From assembly GCA_903826405.1 (NCBI GenBank), contig CAIKEH010000013.1, forward strand, positions 124,001 through 188,000: a DNA stretch of 64,000 bases, written 5' to 3'. This DNA is from an uncultured bacterium. Its GTDB lineage: Bacteria; Bacteroidota; Bacteroidia; Chitinophagales; Chitinophagaceae. Shown here in pieces: positions 16,472 through 25,726 of the stretch. The notes under the pieces are model-generated. The model was not told the DNA's origin, did no database searches, and saw only the letters and a list, made by a program, of their open reading frames with translations. Position 1 is the stretch's first letter. Every line of letters begins with the position of its first letter. Position numbers and translations under genes: made by a program.

Positions 16472-17302
16472 TCAATGATCCTCGATCACAGCAAGCTCGG
16501 AACGCAGACCCTTCCCAAAAAAGATACTGGCATGTGCATCAAAGTCGGCCGTCGAATCGGTGGTGAAAAATCTTCTGCCACTGTTTTGATGGATCCTACT
16601 TGACATGGAAGCATGACGCAACAGATATTTTTGCAAGCTTTCCGCTATGATTGGACCCTGTGTGACGACTTCTACCTCAGCGGGAAGGAATCTACGGATC
16701 TTGTTGACCAAAAGCGGGTAATGGGTGCAGGCAAGGAGAACTGTATCAATATCTGGCCCTTGGGTAAAAAGTTTCTCCAGACATTCCCGGATGAAATAAT
16801 CAGCACCGGGTGATTCATATTCCCGATTCTCCACCAGGGGAACCCACATCGGACAATCCTGTTGATATACTCGGACCTTCGGGAAGAACTTGCTGATCTC
16901 GATGCCATAGGAATTGGAGTTGATGGTACCTGTTGTGCCTAAAATACCTATTGATCCAGTACGGGAAATATTACCAATGATCTCCGTTGTCGGGCGGATC
17001 ACTCCGAGCACACGATTTCCTGGTTCGATACGATCCAGATCATTTTGCTGAATGGTACGAAGGGCTTTTGCTGAAGCGGTGTTACAAGCCAGAATAACCA
17101 ATGGACAACCCTGCCGAAAGAACCACTCTACAGCCTCCAAAGTATACCTGTACACCGTGGAGAAGGACCTGTTCCCATATGGGGCTCGAGCATTGTCACC
17201 TAGGTAGAGATAATCATACTGCGGCATGCGATCTACCAATTCCCTTAGGATGGTAAGTCCGCCATAACCGGAATCGAAAACTCCAATAGGACCTTCTTGC
17301 AT
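16472..17302 (-). CDS. murI: Glutamate racemase
   Basis: Makes D-glutamate for peptidoglycan. The 276-residue protein has IGVFDSGYGGLT at the N-terminus and the two catalytic cysteines in ACNTASAKA (C73) and ACTHYPLL (C192), acting on opposite faces of the substrate. Length is normal. It is the last gene of the POTRA/nadK/uppS/bamA/ompH run, but a terminator hairpin lies before it at 17342-17370. Confidence 0.96.
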   Translation of the reverse strand: MQEGPIGVFDSGYGGLTILRELVDRMPQYDYLYLGDNARAPYGNRSFSTVYRYTLEAVEWFFRQGCPLVILACNTASAKALRTIQQNDLDRIEPGNRVLGVIRPTTEIIGNISRTGSIGILGTTGTINSNSYGIEISKFFPKVRVYQQDCPMWVPLVENREYESPGADYFIRECLEKLFTQGPDIDTVLLACTHYPLLVNKIRRFLPAEVEVVTQGPIIAESLQKYLLRHASMSSRIHQNSGRRFFTTDSTADFDAHASIFFGKGLRSELAVIEDH

Positions 17303-17341
17303 GCTTTAAAGATAAATAAGCTGGAGGAGCCTGAAGTGCAT

Positions 17342-17370
17342 AAAAAAAGGGGCAACTGATGTTGACCCCT
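17342..17370 (-). terminator. Hairpin terminator between ompH-like gene and murI
   Basis: On the minus strand AGGGGTCAAC pairs with GTTGCCCCT with a single bulged base and 4-nt loop, followed by a run of T. It lies downstream of the stop at 17392 and upstream of murI. Confidence 0.65.
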
Positions 17371-17391
17371 TGTATGCATTAAAGTTGGGCT

Positions 17392-17940
17392 TTAGTTCGA
17401 TTTCCCGGGAACCTTGACAGGTGCAGTTGCACCGGTCACACCCAGTTTTTTCTTTACCAAAGGCGCAAGATCATCAGCTTCCGGAGAAACAAGGAGAGCT
17501 TCTTTCCGGAAAACATATGTATAGCCATTCGCTTTGGCCACTTCCTGGATCAGAGCCTGTGCCTTCTGGGCAACGGGCGCCATCAACTCTTCCTGCTTCT
17601 GCTGCATTTGCTGTTGATAAGACTGCTCATATCCTTGAAGATCAGCAAAAAGTTTTTTCATCTTCTCGCGATTTGCTGTGCGAACGGCGAGTGACATCTT
17701 GCTGGAGTCAGCTTTATACATGGAATCCTGACGGTTCAGTTCCTTGACGGTCTCTGCATAATTGATCTGCAGTGCACTGTCGAACTGAGCCATTTCGCCC
17801 ATGGATTTCTTGTATTCTGGCATCAGCTGAACGACTTCGTCCACAGCGATGAATCCCGTTTTATTCTGGGCAGATACTGTGCCTGCTGTAAATAGGCAAA
17901 CGGCCAACATACCCAGGAGAACTGATCTTTTCATTTGCAT
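17392..17940 (-). CDS. OmpH/Skp-family periplasmic chaperone, first of two (distal)
   Basis: Periplasmic protein of 182 residues with a signal peptide ending in SAQ (about residue 25) and a long charged, Gln-rich helical region (about 50-130), as in Skp/OmpH, which holds unfolded outer membrane proteins for BamA. The fold is inferred from the start (GFIAVDEVVQLMPEYK) and the coiled-coil composition. It differs in detail from the neighbouring paralogue at 18009, so this is an old duplication rather than a recent repeat. The C-terminus ends with a short Pro/Lys tail. Confidence 0.85.
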   Translation of the reverse strand: MQMKRSVLLGMLAVCLFTAGTVSAQNKTGFIAVDEVVQLMPEYKKSMGEMAQFDSALQINYAETVKELNRQDSMYKADSSKMSLAVRTANREKMKKLFADLQGYEQSYQQQMQQKQEELMAPVAQKAQALIQEVAKANGYTYVFRKEALLVSPEADDLAPLVKKKLGVTGATAPVKVPGKSN

Positions 17941-18008
17941 CGATTGTTTTGTTATATTTATTTGTTAATCAGAACCTTAATTTACCGAACCTTGGGCATG
18001 GTACGTTG

Positions 18009-18530
18009 TTATTTCATTCCCATTTCCCGAAGGACGTCATCGCTCTTGTCCAATTTGGGATCGGCAAAGATAATGGTTATTCCTTCACTTTTATCCAAAA
18101 CAAAGTCGTACTGACGGTTTGCTGCTAGTTTCTGAACGGCAGTATAGACCTTATCTTGAATAGGTTTGATCAATTCCTGGCGTTTTTTGAACAAATCACC
18201 CTCGAAGCCAAAACGCTTTTTCTGAAGATCACGAACTTCTTTTTCCTTGTTGAAAAGTTCATCTTCCCTTTTTTTCTTGAGTTCCTCACTCAACATCACC
18301 TGTTCCGCCTCGTAATTACGGTACATCTGGTCGAGTTCGGACTGCTTGGCGTCGATCTCACGTTGCCATTGCTCACTGAATTGATCGAGTTTCTTTTGAG
18401 CGTCCTTATACTCCGGGACCCTGTCCAGTATGTATTTGGTATCGATCACGGCATAGCGTTGTGCCGAGGCGGCAAATGCCATACCAAAGACGATGAGGGT
18501 CGAAAGGATTATTTTTTTCATGGCAGACAT
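18009..18530 (-). CDS. OmpH/Skp-family periplasmic chaperone, second copy (proximal)
   Basis: Skp-like chaperone for outer membrane proteins. The 173-residue product has a signal peptide (MKKIILSTLIVFGMAFAASA), then YAVIDTKYILDRVPEYKDA and a long acidic-basic helical region typical of Skp. The first codon at 18530 gives MSAMKK; the second ATG at 18521 begins the classic signal and may be the true start. It is 27 nt downstream of bamA, fitting the known bamA-ompH arrangement in which chaperone and insertase work together. Confidence 0.88.
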   Translation of the reverse strand: MSAMKKIILSTLIVFGMAFAASAQRYAVIDTKYILDRVPEYKDAQKKLDQFSEQWQREIDAKQSELDQMYRNYEAEQVMLSEELKKKREDELFNKEKEVRDLQKKRFGFEGDLFKKRQELIKPIQDKVYTAVQKLAANRQYDFVLDKSEGITIIFADPKLDKSDDVLREMGMK

Positions 18531-18556
18531 ATTTTAGGGTGTTTAAACAATTCAGG

Positions 18557-21319
18557 TCAATCCGGTTCAAAGCCCAGCATGAATGTGAATCGACTCGCAT
18601 CCTTCAACCTTCCTGTCTCCGTGATCCGGTCCAGTCCGATTCCATAGTCGAAGCCCAGTAGGCCGAACATCGGCAGGAAGAATCGAGCACCGATACCCAC
18701 TGAACGACGCAACTGAAAGGGATTCCATTCTTTGAACGTATACCAGCCATTCGCCGCCTCGAAAAATGCAAGTCCGTAGATTGTACTGCTCGGGTTGGTC
18801 ACAAATGGATAGCGCATCTCTATCGTATACTTGTTGAAGATCGTGAAATATTGCGTAGCCTGTGACTGGTCCGGATTCACAGTTGGATCGGACACCTGGT
18901 ACACTGGGTATCCGCGGTGAGCGACGATATCATATCCCAAGATACCGAACTGGTTCGTGAGGCCAGCATCGCCGACCTGGAATCTTTCAAAGGGTGATAT
19001 CGGCAGGTTGGAGTTGTAACGCCCGATGAAGCCATATTTGGCGGCAATGCGCATCACGAATTGGCGGCTCTTGTCGGCTCCCGTTGGACGACCGATGGGA
19101 ACATACCAATCCATTGTCATTCGCCATTTATGATACTCGACCAGTTTGAAAGGATCTTTCACGTTGACGCCCTTTATGTAGGACCAAGGTGGTGTGAAGG
19201 CAGCACTCACCGTGAAGTTGGAGCCGCTATGTGGGAAAATGGGCTGGTCGATCGAAGCTCGGCTCAGGGTTATCTTCAAATTCAAGTTGTTCGAACTGCC
19301 AGACTTGAACCCGGGGAAGATAGGGTAGTTGTTCGTCTGGTAATGAACAAAGTTCAGTGAATAAACAAGGGTGAAAAAGTCATCAGGCCACTTTAGCTGC
19401 TTGCCCAAAGCGAAAGTGACACCGCTAGTTTTCAAGTACGATGAATCGGAATACTTTTTATCAAAGTATCCTGTGTATGGATTGTACGCATTGGAGAAGC
19501 GAGAACTGTACAGGCTGATGGTGAGAGAATTCCTCTTCTTGCCACCAAGCCAAGGCTCAGTGAAGGAGAAATTCCCCGAACGATAATATCTGCCGTTAGA
19601 TTGGATACGCAGTGAGAGCTTCTGACCATCCCCGGTTGGCAGCGGATCCCATGATTTCTTGTTGAATATGTTCTTAATGGAAAAATTGTTGAATGTGACG
19701 CCTACGGTACCGGTAAGACCTATGCTACCTCCCCAACCTGCACTCAATTCCAACTGATCTGAGGACTTCTCTTCTACGGTGTAATTAATATCCACGGTCC
19801 CGTCTTCTTGATTGGGAACTGGATTGATACCGATCTTCTCTTGGTTGAAATAGCCGAGATTGGCGATCTCCCTGTTTGAACGGATGAGGGCGGATCTGCT
19901 GAATTTCTCTCCGGGGATGGTACGCAGTTCCCTTCTGATCACGTATTCCTTGGTCTTGTCATTACCCGATATATGAATATTCTTGATCGTGGCCTGAGGC
20001 CCCTCCTGTATCTTGATTTCGTGATCAATGGTATCATTGTACACAGAGGTCTCTACAACGTCCGTCTGGAAGAAAAGGTAACCATCGTCCATATAGAGGG
20101 AGCTGATGTCGCCACCTTCCTGAGAAAGTTCCTTGCCCAAGCGCTTATTGAGTGTTTCCAGGTTGTAGATTTCCCCTTTCTTGATTCCCAGCATGAGAGT
20201 CAAAAGGGAATCGGCATACTTGGTATTACCTCTCCATTTAATATTTCCGAAATAATACCTCCTTCCTTCGTCAACCTTCAGATCGACGGCAAGATTTCCC
20301 TTGGGACTGAAATACTGTGTATCAGAAACGATCTGTGCATCACGGAATCCCTGTGAGTTGTAGTAAGCGATCACCTTATCCTTATCCTCGTTATATTTCT
20401 TCTCATTGAATTTCGCTGAAGCGAAAAACTTGAACCGGAACCAAGGCTCGAGATAAGTCAGGGTGACCGTAGGCTTAAGGTAACCGCCTTGGCTCACATA
20501 TTCATCCCAGGTCATGCGTTTGAGCTCGCCATAAGGACTGTTCAAACTGTCGGGATGCAGAGTGATCCGGGTCATTTCCTTGGTACCCTTCATCTTCTTC
20601 TTAAGGTCCTGCTCGGGAACCGAGGAGTTCCCGAAGAAGTGCACTTCATCGATACGCACTTTCACTCCCTTGGAGATATCGAAGGTCAGTATCTCTTTAT
20701 TCGGTTGCTTGGGATCAGGGGATTCTTCTATCTTGACAACGGCGCCTTTGAACCCTTTTTCGGTATAATATTTTTGTATGGATTCGACCGCGGATAGCTT
20801 CATGTTATCTGTAACTACACGGCTCCGAAATAGGCCTACTTTGTCATTGAGGTCGTCGGATTCTGATTTTTTGACCCCTTTGAACTTGAAATCGGACAGC
20901 ATGGGTCTTTCCACGGCATCGATCTCGACCCAGATGTTCCTACCCTCCACCTTGGTGAGGTAGATGTTGATGTTGGTGAACATGTTCTGTGCCCACAACT
21001 TGGTGATGGCCTTGGCGAAATTGTCACCTCCCGGCAGAGTAACCTCATCACCAATGGATAGTCCGGAAACGGAAACGACTATGGCAGGATCGAATATCCT
21101 GTTACCTTTCACTTTAACGTCCGAAATGATGTATTTCTTGGGAAGTTTGGCGTCCATTATCGCCAGAAGCTCGGGATCAACGGAAGCTCCAGATGGGATG
21201 GTATCAGAAGTTTTGATCACCTGTGCCTGAGGGATGGAATCCTGCTGTTGTGCAACCGCAGACCGTACCCCCAGGACTCCCAAAACACAGCAAAACAGAT
21301 ACGTACAGATCCGATACAT
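18557..21319 (-). CDS. bamA: Outer membrane protein assembly factor BamA
   Basis: Central insertase of the beta-barrel assembly machine in the outer membrane. The ~920-residue protein has a signal peptide (MYRICTYLFCC to VAQ), POTRA repeats in the first half (for example KKYIISDVKVKGNRIFD and VRIDEVHFFGNSSVPEQDL) and a C-terminal 16-stranded barrel ending SRFTFMLGFEPD. The ATG at 21319 gives a proper signal; an upstream TTG would add eight residues. It lies between uppS and two Skp-like genes, the standard Bacteroidota layout. It is longer than Escherichia coli BamA (~810), as is usual in this phylum. Confidence 0.96.
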   Translation of the reverse strand: MYRICTYLFCCVLGVLGVRSAVAQQQDSIPQAQVIKTSDTIPSGASVDPELLAIMDAKLPKKYIISDVKVKGNRIFDPAIVVSVSGLSIGDEVTLPGGDNFAKAITKLWAQNMFTNINIYLTKVEGRNIWVEIDAVERPMLSDFKFKGVKKSESDDLNDKVGLFRSRVVTDNMKLSAVESIQKYYTEKGFKGAVVKIEESPDPKQPNKEILTFDISKGVKVRIDEVHFFGNSSVPEQDLKKKMKGTKEMTRITLHPDSLNSPYGELKRMTWDEYVSQGGYLKPTVTLTYLEPWFRFKFFASAKFNEKKYNEDKDKVIAYYNSQGFRDAQIVSDTQYFSPKGNLAVDLKVDEGRRYYFGNIKWRGNTKYADSLLTLMLGIKKGEIYNLETLNKRLGKELSQEGGDISSLYMDDGYLFFQTDVVETSVYNDTIDHEIKIQEGPQATIKNIHISGNDKTKEYVIRRELRTIPGEKFSRSALIRSNREIANLGYFNQEKIGINPVPNQEDGTVDINYTVEEKSSDQLELSAGWGGSIGLTGTVGVTFNNFSIKNIFNKKSWDPLPTGDGQKLSLRIQSNGRYYRSGNFSFTEPWLGGKKRNSLTISLYSSRFSNAYNPYTGYFDKKYSDSSYLKTSGVTFALGKQLKWPDDFFTLVYSLNFVHYQTNNYPIFPGFKSGSSNNLNLKITLSRASIDQPIFPHSGSNFTVSAAFTPPWSYIKGVNVKDPFKLVEYHKWRMTMDWYVPIGRPTGADKSRQFVMRIAAKYGFIGRYNSNLPISPFERFQVGDAGLTNQFGILGYDIVAHRGYPVYQVSDPTVNPDQSQATQYFTIFNKYTIEMRYPFVTNPSSTIYGLAFFEAANGWYTFKEWNPFQLRRSVGIGARFFLPMFGLLGFDYGIGLDRITETGRLKDASRFTFMLGFEPD

Positions 21320-21394
21320 CCAGGTTTTTATTTCGGGGGGCAAAATAACGGCTTTTTAGGTAAAGGATTGTTAAAAGGAACTGTAAATCTGCGT

Positions 21395-22159
21395 TTAACC
21401 AATGACCAGCGGATGTTCATTCTCCAACTGAGCACTTGTTTTGCCGAATCGCCTCTCCCTTTTTTGGAAGTCCACGATGGCTTCATACAAATTTTCCTTG
21501 CGGAAATCGGGCCAGCGAGTGGCCGTGAAATAAAGCTCCGCATATGCAAGCTGGTAAAGCAAAAAATTACTGATCCGGTATTCACCACTCGTTCTGATCA
21601 TGAGTTCAGGGTCTGGAAATGCACTGGTGGTCAGGTATTTTTGCAAGGTGTCCTGATCAACTCCACTGGGTTCGAGTTTGCCTGCTTTTACATCTTCTGC
21701 GATCTTCCTGACTGCCTCCATAAGTTCCCAACGTGAACTGTAGCTGAGTGCCATGATCAAGTTTAGTCCCTTGTTCCCTGAGGTCAATTCCAGAGCTTCA
21801 TGAAGGGCTTTACTGGCATATTCAGGAAGCATGGATAAATTACCGATCACATGCAATCTGATATTGTTCTTATTTAGTGTGGGAACTTCTTTCCGGATGG
21901 TCTCCACCAGCAATTCCATGAGCCCTGATACCTCATGGACAGGGCGATCCCAATTCTCAGTTGAAAACGCATACAACGTAAGGTATCCAATACCCAGTTC
22001 TGCGCAACCTTCCACTATATTCCTTACGCTTTCGACTCCATGGAAATGACCATAGAGCCTGTCCTGCCCTTTTTCCTGCGCCCAGCGTCCGTTCCCATCC
22101 ATGATGATGGCGATATGCCTGGGAAGGTGTTGAAGATCGATCTGTTCTTTGAGTAGCAT
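21395..22159 (-). CDS. uppS: Isoprenyl transferase (undecaprenyl diphosphate synthase)
   Basis: Condenses isopentenyl diphosphate onto farnesyl diphosphate to make the C55 lipid carrier for peptidoglycan. The 254-residue protein has the IIMDGNGRWA motif with catalytic D21, the YLTLYAFSTENWDRP motif, and a C-terminal TSGEYRISNFLLYQLAYAEL. It is in the cis-prenyltransferase family. A TAtcTTCG promoter-like box at 22190-22197 (minus) lies upstream. It is followed by bamA. Confidence 0.96.
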   Translation of the reverse strand: MLLKEQIDLQHLPRHIAIIMDGNGRWAQEKGQDRLYGHFHGVESVRNIVEGCAELGIGYLTLYAFSTENWDRPVHEVSGLMELLVETIRKEVPTLNKNNIRLHVIGNLSMLPEYASKALHEALELTSGNKGLNLIMALSYSSRWELMEAVRKIAEDVKAGKLEPSGVDQDTLQKYLTTSAFPDPELMIRTSGEYRISNFLLYQLAYAELYFTATRWPDFRKENLYEAIVDFQKRERRFGKTSAQLENEHPLVIG

Positions 22160-22315
22160 ATGGGGGTTCCGGAACCGGGGAAATTTATGCGAAGATACTA
22201 TTATCCTTTCAGTCTTGGTTCCCGTTAGCGACCATCAGGCTGCTTTATCGATCCAAAAGGATGAATCAACTCATGATTGCTCGAAACTTTCTATAGAAAC
22301 TGATTATCAGCCAGT

Positions 22316-23146
22316 TCAATATTTGGCTGTTGGGCATTTATAGGAGGTTAAGGAAACGGATAGTCCGAGTTCCACAAAAATATACTGATCCTTCTGACCA
22401 GAAAAGCCTCGTTGCCGGCCCGCGGTCCCAATCGGTGTTCCCGTTTGGTAAGAGCGGTCCTGAAGTAAAAATGCAGGTGAATTTGGGGTGAATGCCCCTG
22501 GACCCGCGTAAGTGGTGCTTACATCGTCTAGATAGTCCGTATTGGTGAATCTGTGAGAGATCTCCAAAGACACATTGATGTTGTTCCGGAGGTTGTACTT
22601 GATGCCCATGCCGATGGGGAAACAAAAAGCCATAGGGCTATAAGGCTGCCTTGATGAATTGGAAAGTTGCCCTTCGGTACCCAGGTTGCGAAGAAAATAT
22701 TTCTGGTTGTCCAGGTAGGCGTAAGGGTCATAATTGAAGAGTCCTGCGCCAATAGTTACATATGGAGTGAACTGATATTCGGGATTCCCGGGTTCGAAAC
22801 GAAAAAAATTGAAATCTCCTTGAAGGGCAAGTTCCCAGATGTCGGAATTGAAACTCAGGTTTCGGCGCCTTTGGTATTGGTTATCACTGTATTGATCCGA
22901 ATAGCCGACCTGAGCATAATGAGCTCCGATCCTTACCCCGATATAGTCACCGAACTGTTTACGGAAGTAAAGACCGAATGCAGGTTTCGGTCGATTTATC
23001 CGAGAATTATTGTTCAGGTCGCCGAAATAATGTGCAAATCCTAAAGTGACCCCGAGTTCTCCCTCATAAACGGTCGATTGCGACTGGCTTCGGCCAACAA
23101 GGCAGACCATGGAAAGGATCAGTATGGATATGGTTGTTTTGAACAT
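22316..23146 (-). CDS. DUF6089-type outer membrane beta-barrel protein
   Basis: A 276-residue barrel protein with a signal peptide (MFKTTISILILSMVCLVGRSQ) and alternating aromatic strands (ELGVTLGFAHYFGDLN, FRKQFGDYIGVRIGAHY, INVSLEISHRFTNTDYLDDV, YIFVELGLSVSL). This fits the DUF6089 group found next to nadK and uppS in Bacteroidota. Its function is unknown. I used the ATG at 23146; an earlier in-frame start overlaps nadK and adds 47 residues that look non-coding. It lies between nadK and uppS. Confidence 0.82.
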   Translation of the reverse strand: MFKTTISILILSMVCLVGRSQSQSTVYEGELGVTLGFAHYFGDLNNNSRINRPKPAFGLYFRKQFGDYIGVRIGAHYAQVGYSDQYSDNQYQRRRNLSFNSDIWELALQGDFNFFRFEPGNPEYQFTPYVTIGAGLFNYDPYAYLDNQKYFLRNLGTEGQLSNSSRQPYSPMAFCFPIGMGIKYNLRNNINVSLEISHRFTNTDYLDDVSTTYAGPGAFTPNSPAFLLQDRSYQTGTPIGTAGRQRGFSGQKDQYIFVELGLSVSLTSYKCPTAKY

Positions 23147-23219
23147 GGTATTTGCCCGGAAATAAGGAACGAATTTACACACTCTTTCTGTTAAAAGGTT
23201 CCATAAAATTGAAGTGGGG

Positions 23220-24101
23220 TCAGGGATTTCGTCGGTCGAATCCCCAGGCCAGTTTTTCGCGGAGAGTTTGGAGAAAATTGTTCTCATTCAACCGAACGAG
23301 GCGAATGGAGAAGCTTTCTTTATGGACGGCCAATTGAACGTCCTTATCTACGATCTCCTTGCGGGAATCCAGAGTACAGATGAAGTCATCAGCCCTTCCT
23401 TCCACCTCGAAGGAAATGATGTTATTATCCGGTACTATGATGGGCCTCACATTGAGGTTGTGGGGCGCCACCGGCGTGATGACGAAACTTCCAGAATCCG
23501 GGAATACGACGGGACCATTACAACTCAATGAATATCCGGTGGAGCCGGTTGGAGTGGACACGATGAGTCCATCCGACCAATAGGTATTCAGAAACTCCCC
23601 ATTAAGATAGGTGTGTATTTTGATCATGGAGGAGGTGTCGCGCTTGTGGATGGCAAATTCGTTGAGCGCGTAGGGTGTTTCCCCGAAGAGTGGGATGTTC
23701 GCATCCAGATGTATGAGCGTACGCTGATCCGTTACATAGGTTCGGTTGACCAGCGCTTGTACGGCAGCAGAAAGGTTATCCTTGCCAATGCTGGCCAGAA
23801 ATCCGAGCCTGCCGAAATTGATGCCGAGTACAGGTATATTCTTATCTCGGACAAGGGTTACCGTGTCCAAAAGTGTTCCATCGCCTCCAAGGCTGATGAT
23901 ACAGTCGAAACTATCATCCAGATCATTGGAGTCGTGGAATGTCCCATAAGTGCCTTCCTCACCAAGTAAGGGAATAACATTTCTGAAGAAAGGCTCGTAG
24001 ATGATGGTGCTGATGCGTGCGAGTGCCAACTCTGAAATGAAGTGGCGCAGATCTTCCATGTTTACACTTTCCCCTCCCCTGCTGTATATGGCGATCTTCA
24101 T
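23220..24101 (-). CDS. nadK: NAD kinase
   Basis: Phosphorylates NAD to NADP. The 293-residue protein has the GGDGTLLD motif (residues 72-79) with the catalytic aspartate, NEFAIHKRD, and the glycine-rich STPTGSTGYSLSCNGP. Length is normal. It is preceded by a strong promoter-like site at 24131-24159 and followed by the DUF6089 barrel gene. Confidence 0.96.
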   Translation of the reverse strand: MKIAIYSRGGESVNMEDLRHFISELALARISTIIYEPFFRNVIPLLGEEGTYGTFHDSNDLDDSFDCIISLGGDGTLLDTVTLVRDKNIPVLGINFGRLGFLASIGKDNLSAAVQALVNRTYVTDQRTLIHLDANIPLFGETPYALNEFAIHKRDTSSMIKIHTYLNGEFLNTYWSDGLIVSTPTGSTGYSLSCNGPVVFPDSGSFVITPVAPHNLNVRPIIVPDNNIISFEVEGRADDFICTLDSRKEIVDKDVQLAVHKESFSIRLVRLNENNFLQTLREKLAWGFDRRNP

Positions 24102-24130
24102 ATTTTCTGATTGATGGGATCAATACAACG

Positions 24131-24159
24131 CAAATCTAAACCATCCCGGTCAACGGAAA
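24131..24159 (-). promoter_or_regulatory. Promoter of nadK: TTTC-17 nt-TAgaTTTG
   Basis: On the minus strand TTTC at 24159-24156 and TAGATTTG at 24138-24131 are separated by 17 nt, close to the Bacteroidota consensus TTTG/TAnnTTTG. The predicted start lies about 20 nt before the nadK ATG at 24101. Confidence 0.65.
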
Positions 24160-24178
24160 TCAATCTTTTACGCCGGAT

Positions 24179-25609
24179 TCAGTTGTCCCTCAAATGATAG
24201 AAAAGAGCATGTTCACCCAACTGATTGAAACTGTACTCAAGTCTGACGACCAGGTCATAGATGGTCACGATATCCAATCCAAAGCCACCGGTGTACATGA
24301 ATTTGTTGGTCAGCATGTTGCCAGTCACATTGTTCTTGTTGTATACGTATCCGACATCGCTAAAGCCCTTGAGATAAATCTTGAATGGGATCTGGTTATA
24401 AATGCGTGAGCGTAATCCCGTGTTCCATTTGAAGGAGAGCACTTCCTTTCGGAGGGTATTGCGCAGGAAACCACCTGCCACACCATCAATGACGTAATAT
24501 TCAAGTCCACGCAGGTAAGAATCACTGTATCCAAGCAATTGTTGGTTGTAGAAAGGTTGGTCGAAGGGTAGTTTTAACGTGGCTTCAGCAAGAAAGTTGA
24601 AGTAAAATTTATGTGGAAGTTTCCAATAGCGTGCATAACGGGCATTGAAATACCACAGATCTATGTTCTTGCTGGGTCCTCTTTTCATGAAATTGAATTC
24701 CCATGTCTGACCCTTTGACGGATAAGGAATATAGTTCACATCATAGTACTCATACCGATACGAAAACTCGGGATAAGCTACTTTGGTAGCGCCATTATTG
24801 AAGTATTTGGGATTGAGGACCGCAACGGTATCGGCGATGGTCTCGATATTGTACCCCACTCTGGCATAATGCCTTTCCTTAGACCCTTTGCGGTAAGAAT
24901 AGGTTATAGTGAAACCGAATCGGTCCCTGATGTATTTGCTTCCATCTTTGAAGAATGCCTGTTTGTTGTCGCGGGTAGTATAATTGATCTCCCTGTTCTG
25001 GGCAAAGGTCAGATCGAAACCCAGACCTTGTCGCAGGGCCTTGTCCAAGTAAGGTGTGTAATAGCTCAACGTCACCTGTCGAGTATACCCGTTGATGAGC
25101 CACAAGTTGAGGCGATCATTTCGGCCGGTTAAATTGTTGGCGAGGAATTTCAGCCCATAATTGACCCGGTCCAAACTCACTTTGTATTGGTTTATCCAGA
25201 CATTCCAATTCCTGTCGATCGGTTTGAAATAGGGCAAGGGGAATAGGTACCAACGTTCCTTTACATCCACCTCAATATCGAGTGAATCGTCCATCCACTT
25301 GGTGAAATTCACTGAAACATCAACGAAAAGTGCAGTGTTCATGAGGTTCTCTTTGCTCGCCTTCATGCGGGCAAGCACCTCACTCATGGAATATGAATGT
25401 CCCTTTTCGAATTGCACTTCCCGGGTGATGATGTATAATCTGGTCACCTGTTCACCGGATATGTGCACATCGCGGATGGTCACGTATGATTCTTTCAGGA
25501 CCTGAGCGTCTTCGGGGGTGACCTCAGGCTGGTCCTGAGCCATTCCCATGGCATGCAGCAGGCAAGTCAACGCCAGCGCCAATCCATATGTCCGGACCCT
25601 GCTCTTCAT
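24179..25609 (-). CDS. POTRA-domain outer membrane protein (BamA/TamA-like)
   Basis: Outer membrane protein of 476 residues with a signal peptide (to AMGMAQ, about residue 24), one or two POTRA-like beta-alpha units (YVTIRDVHISGEQVTRLYII onwards) and a C-terminal barrel-like half rich in tyrosine strands (RFGFTITYSYRKG, ARYARYWKLPHKFYFNFLAEATL, YTGGFGLDIVTIYDLVVRLEYSFN). The pattern suggests a short member of the BamA/TamA superfamily; no cargo is known. Several residues typical of the BamA pore cannot be judged here. The gene lies upstream of nadK and the bamA cluster, so two POTRA proteins are encoded within 7 kb. Confidence 0.78.
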   Translation of the reverse strand: MKSRVRTYGLALALTCLLHAMGMAQDQPEVTPEDAQVLKESYVTIRDVHISGEQVTRLYIITREVQFEKGHSYSMSEVLARMKASKENLMNTALFVDVSVNFTKWMDDSLDIEVDVKERWYLFPLPYFKPIDRNWNVWINQYKVSLDRVNYGLKFLANNLTGRNDRLNLWLINGYTRQVTLSYYTPYLDKALRQGLGFDLTFAQNREINYTTRDNKQAFFKDGSKYIRDRFGFTITYSYRKGSKERHYARVGYNIETIADTVAVLNPKYFNNGATKVAYPEFSYRYEYYDVNYIPYPSKGQTWEFNFMKRGPSKNIDLWYFNARYARYWKLPHKFYFNFLAEATLKLPFDQPFYNQQLLGYSDSYLRGLEYYVIDGVAGGFLRNTLRKEVLSFKWNTGLRSRIYNQIPFKIYLKGFSDVGYVYNKNNVTGNMLTNKFMYTGGFGLDIVTIYDLVVRLEYSFNQLGEHALFYHLRDN

Positions 25610-25726
25610 GATGATTTTTCGTTGGAAGTCAAGTGGACGAAAGTAAACATTCGATAACTTACCTCCTAGGATCTTGATCAGGAATGCAAAAAAAACAAAA
25701 AATATAAATAAATGAATATAAGGAGA

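Noticed and set aside
17392-18530. Two ompH-like genes as a recent duplication or assembly repeat
   Set aside because: Their sequences differ throughout, including the signal peptides, so they are old paralogues.
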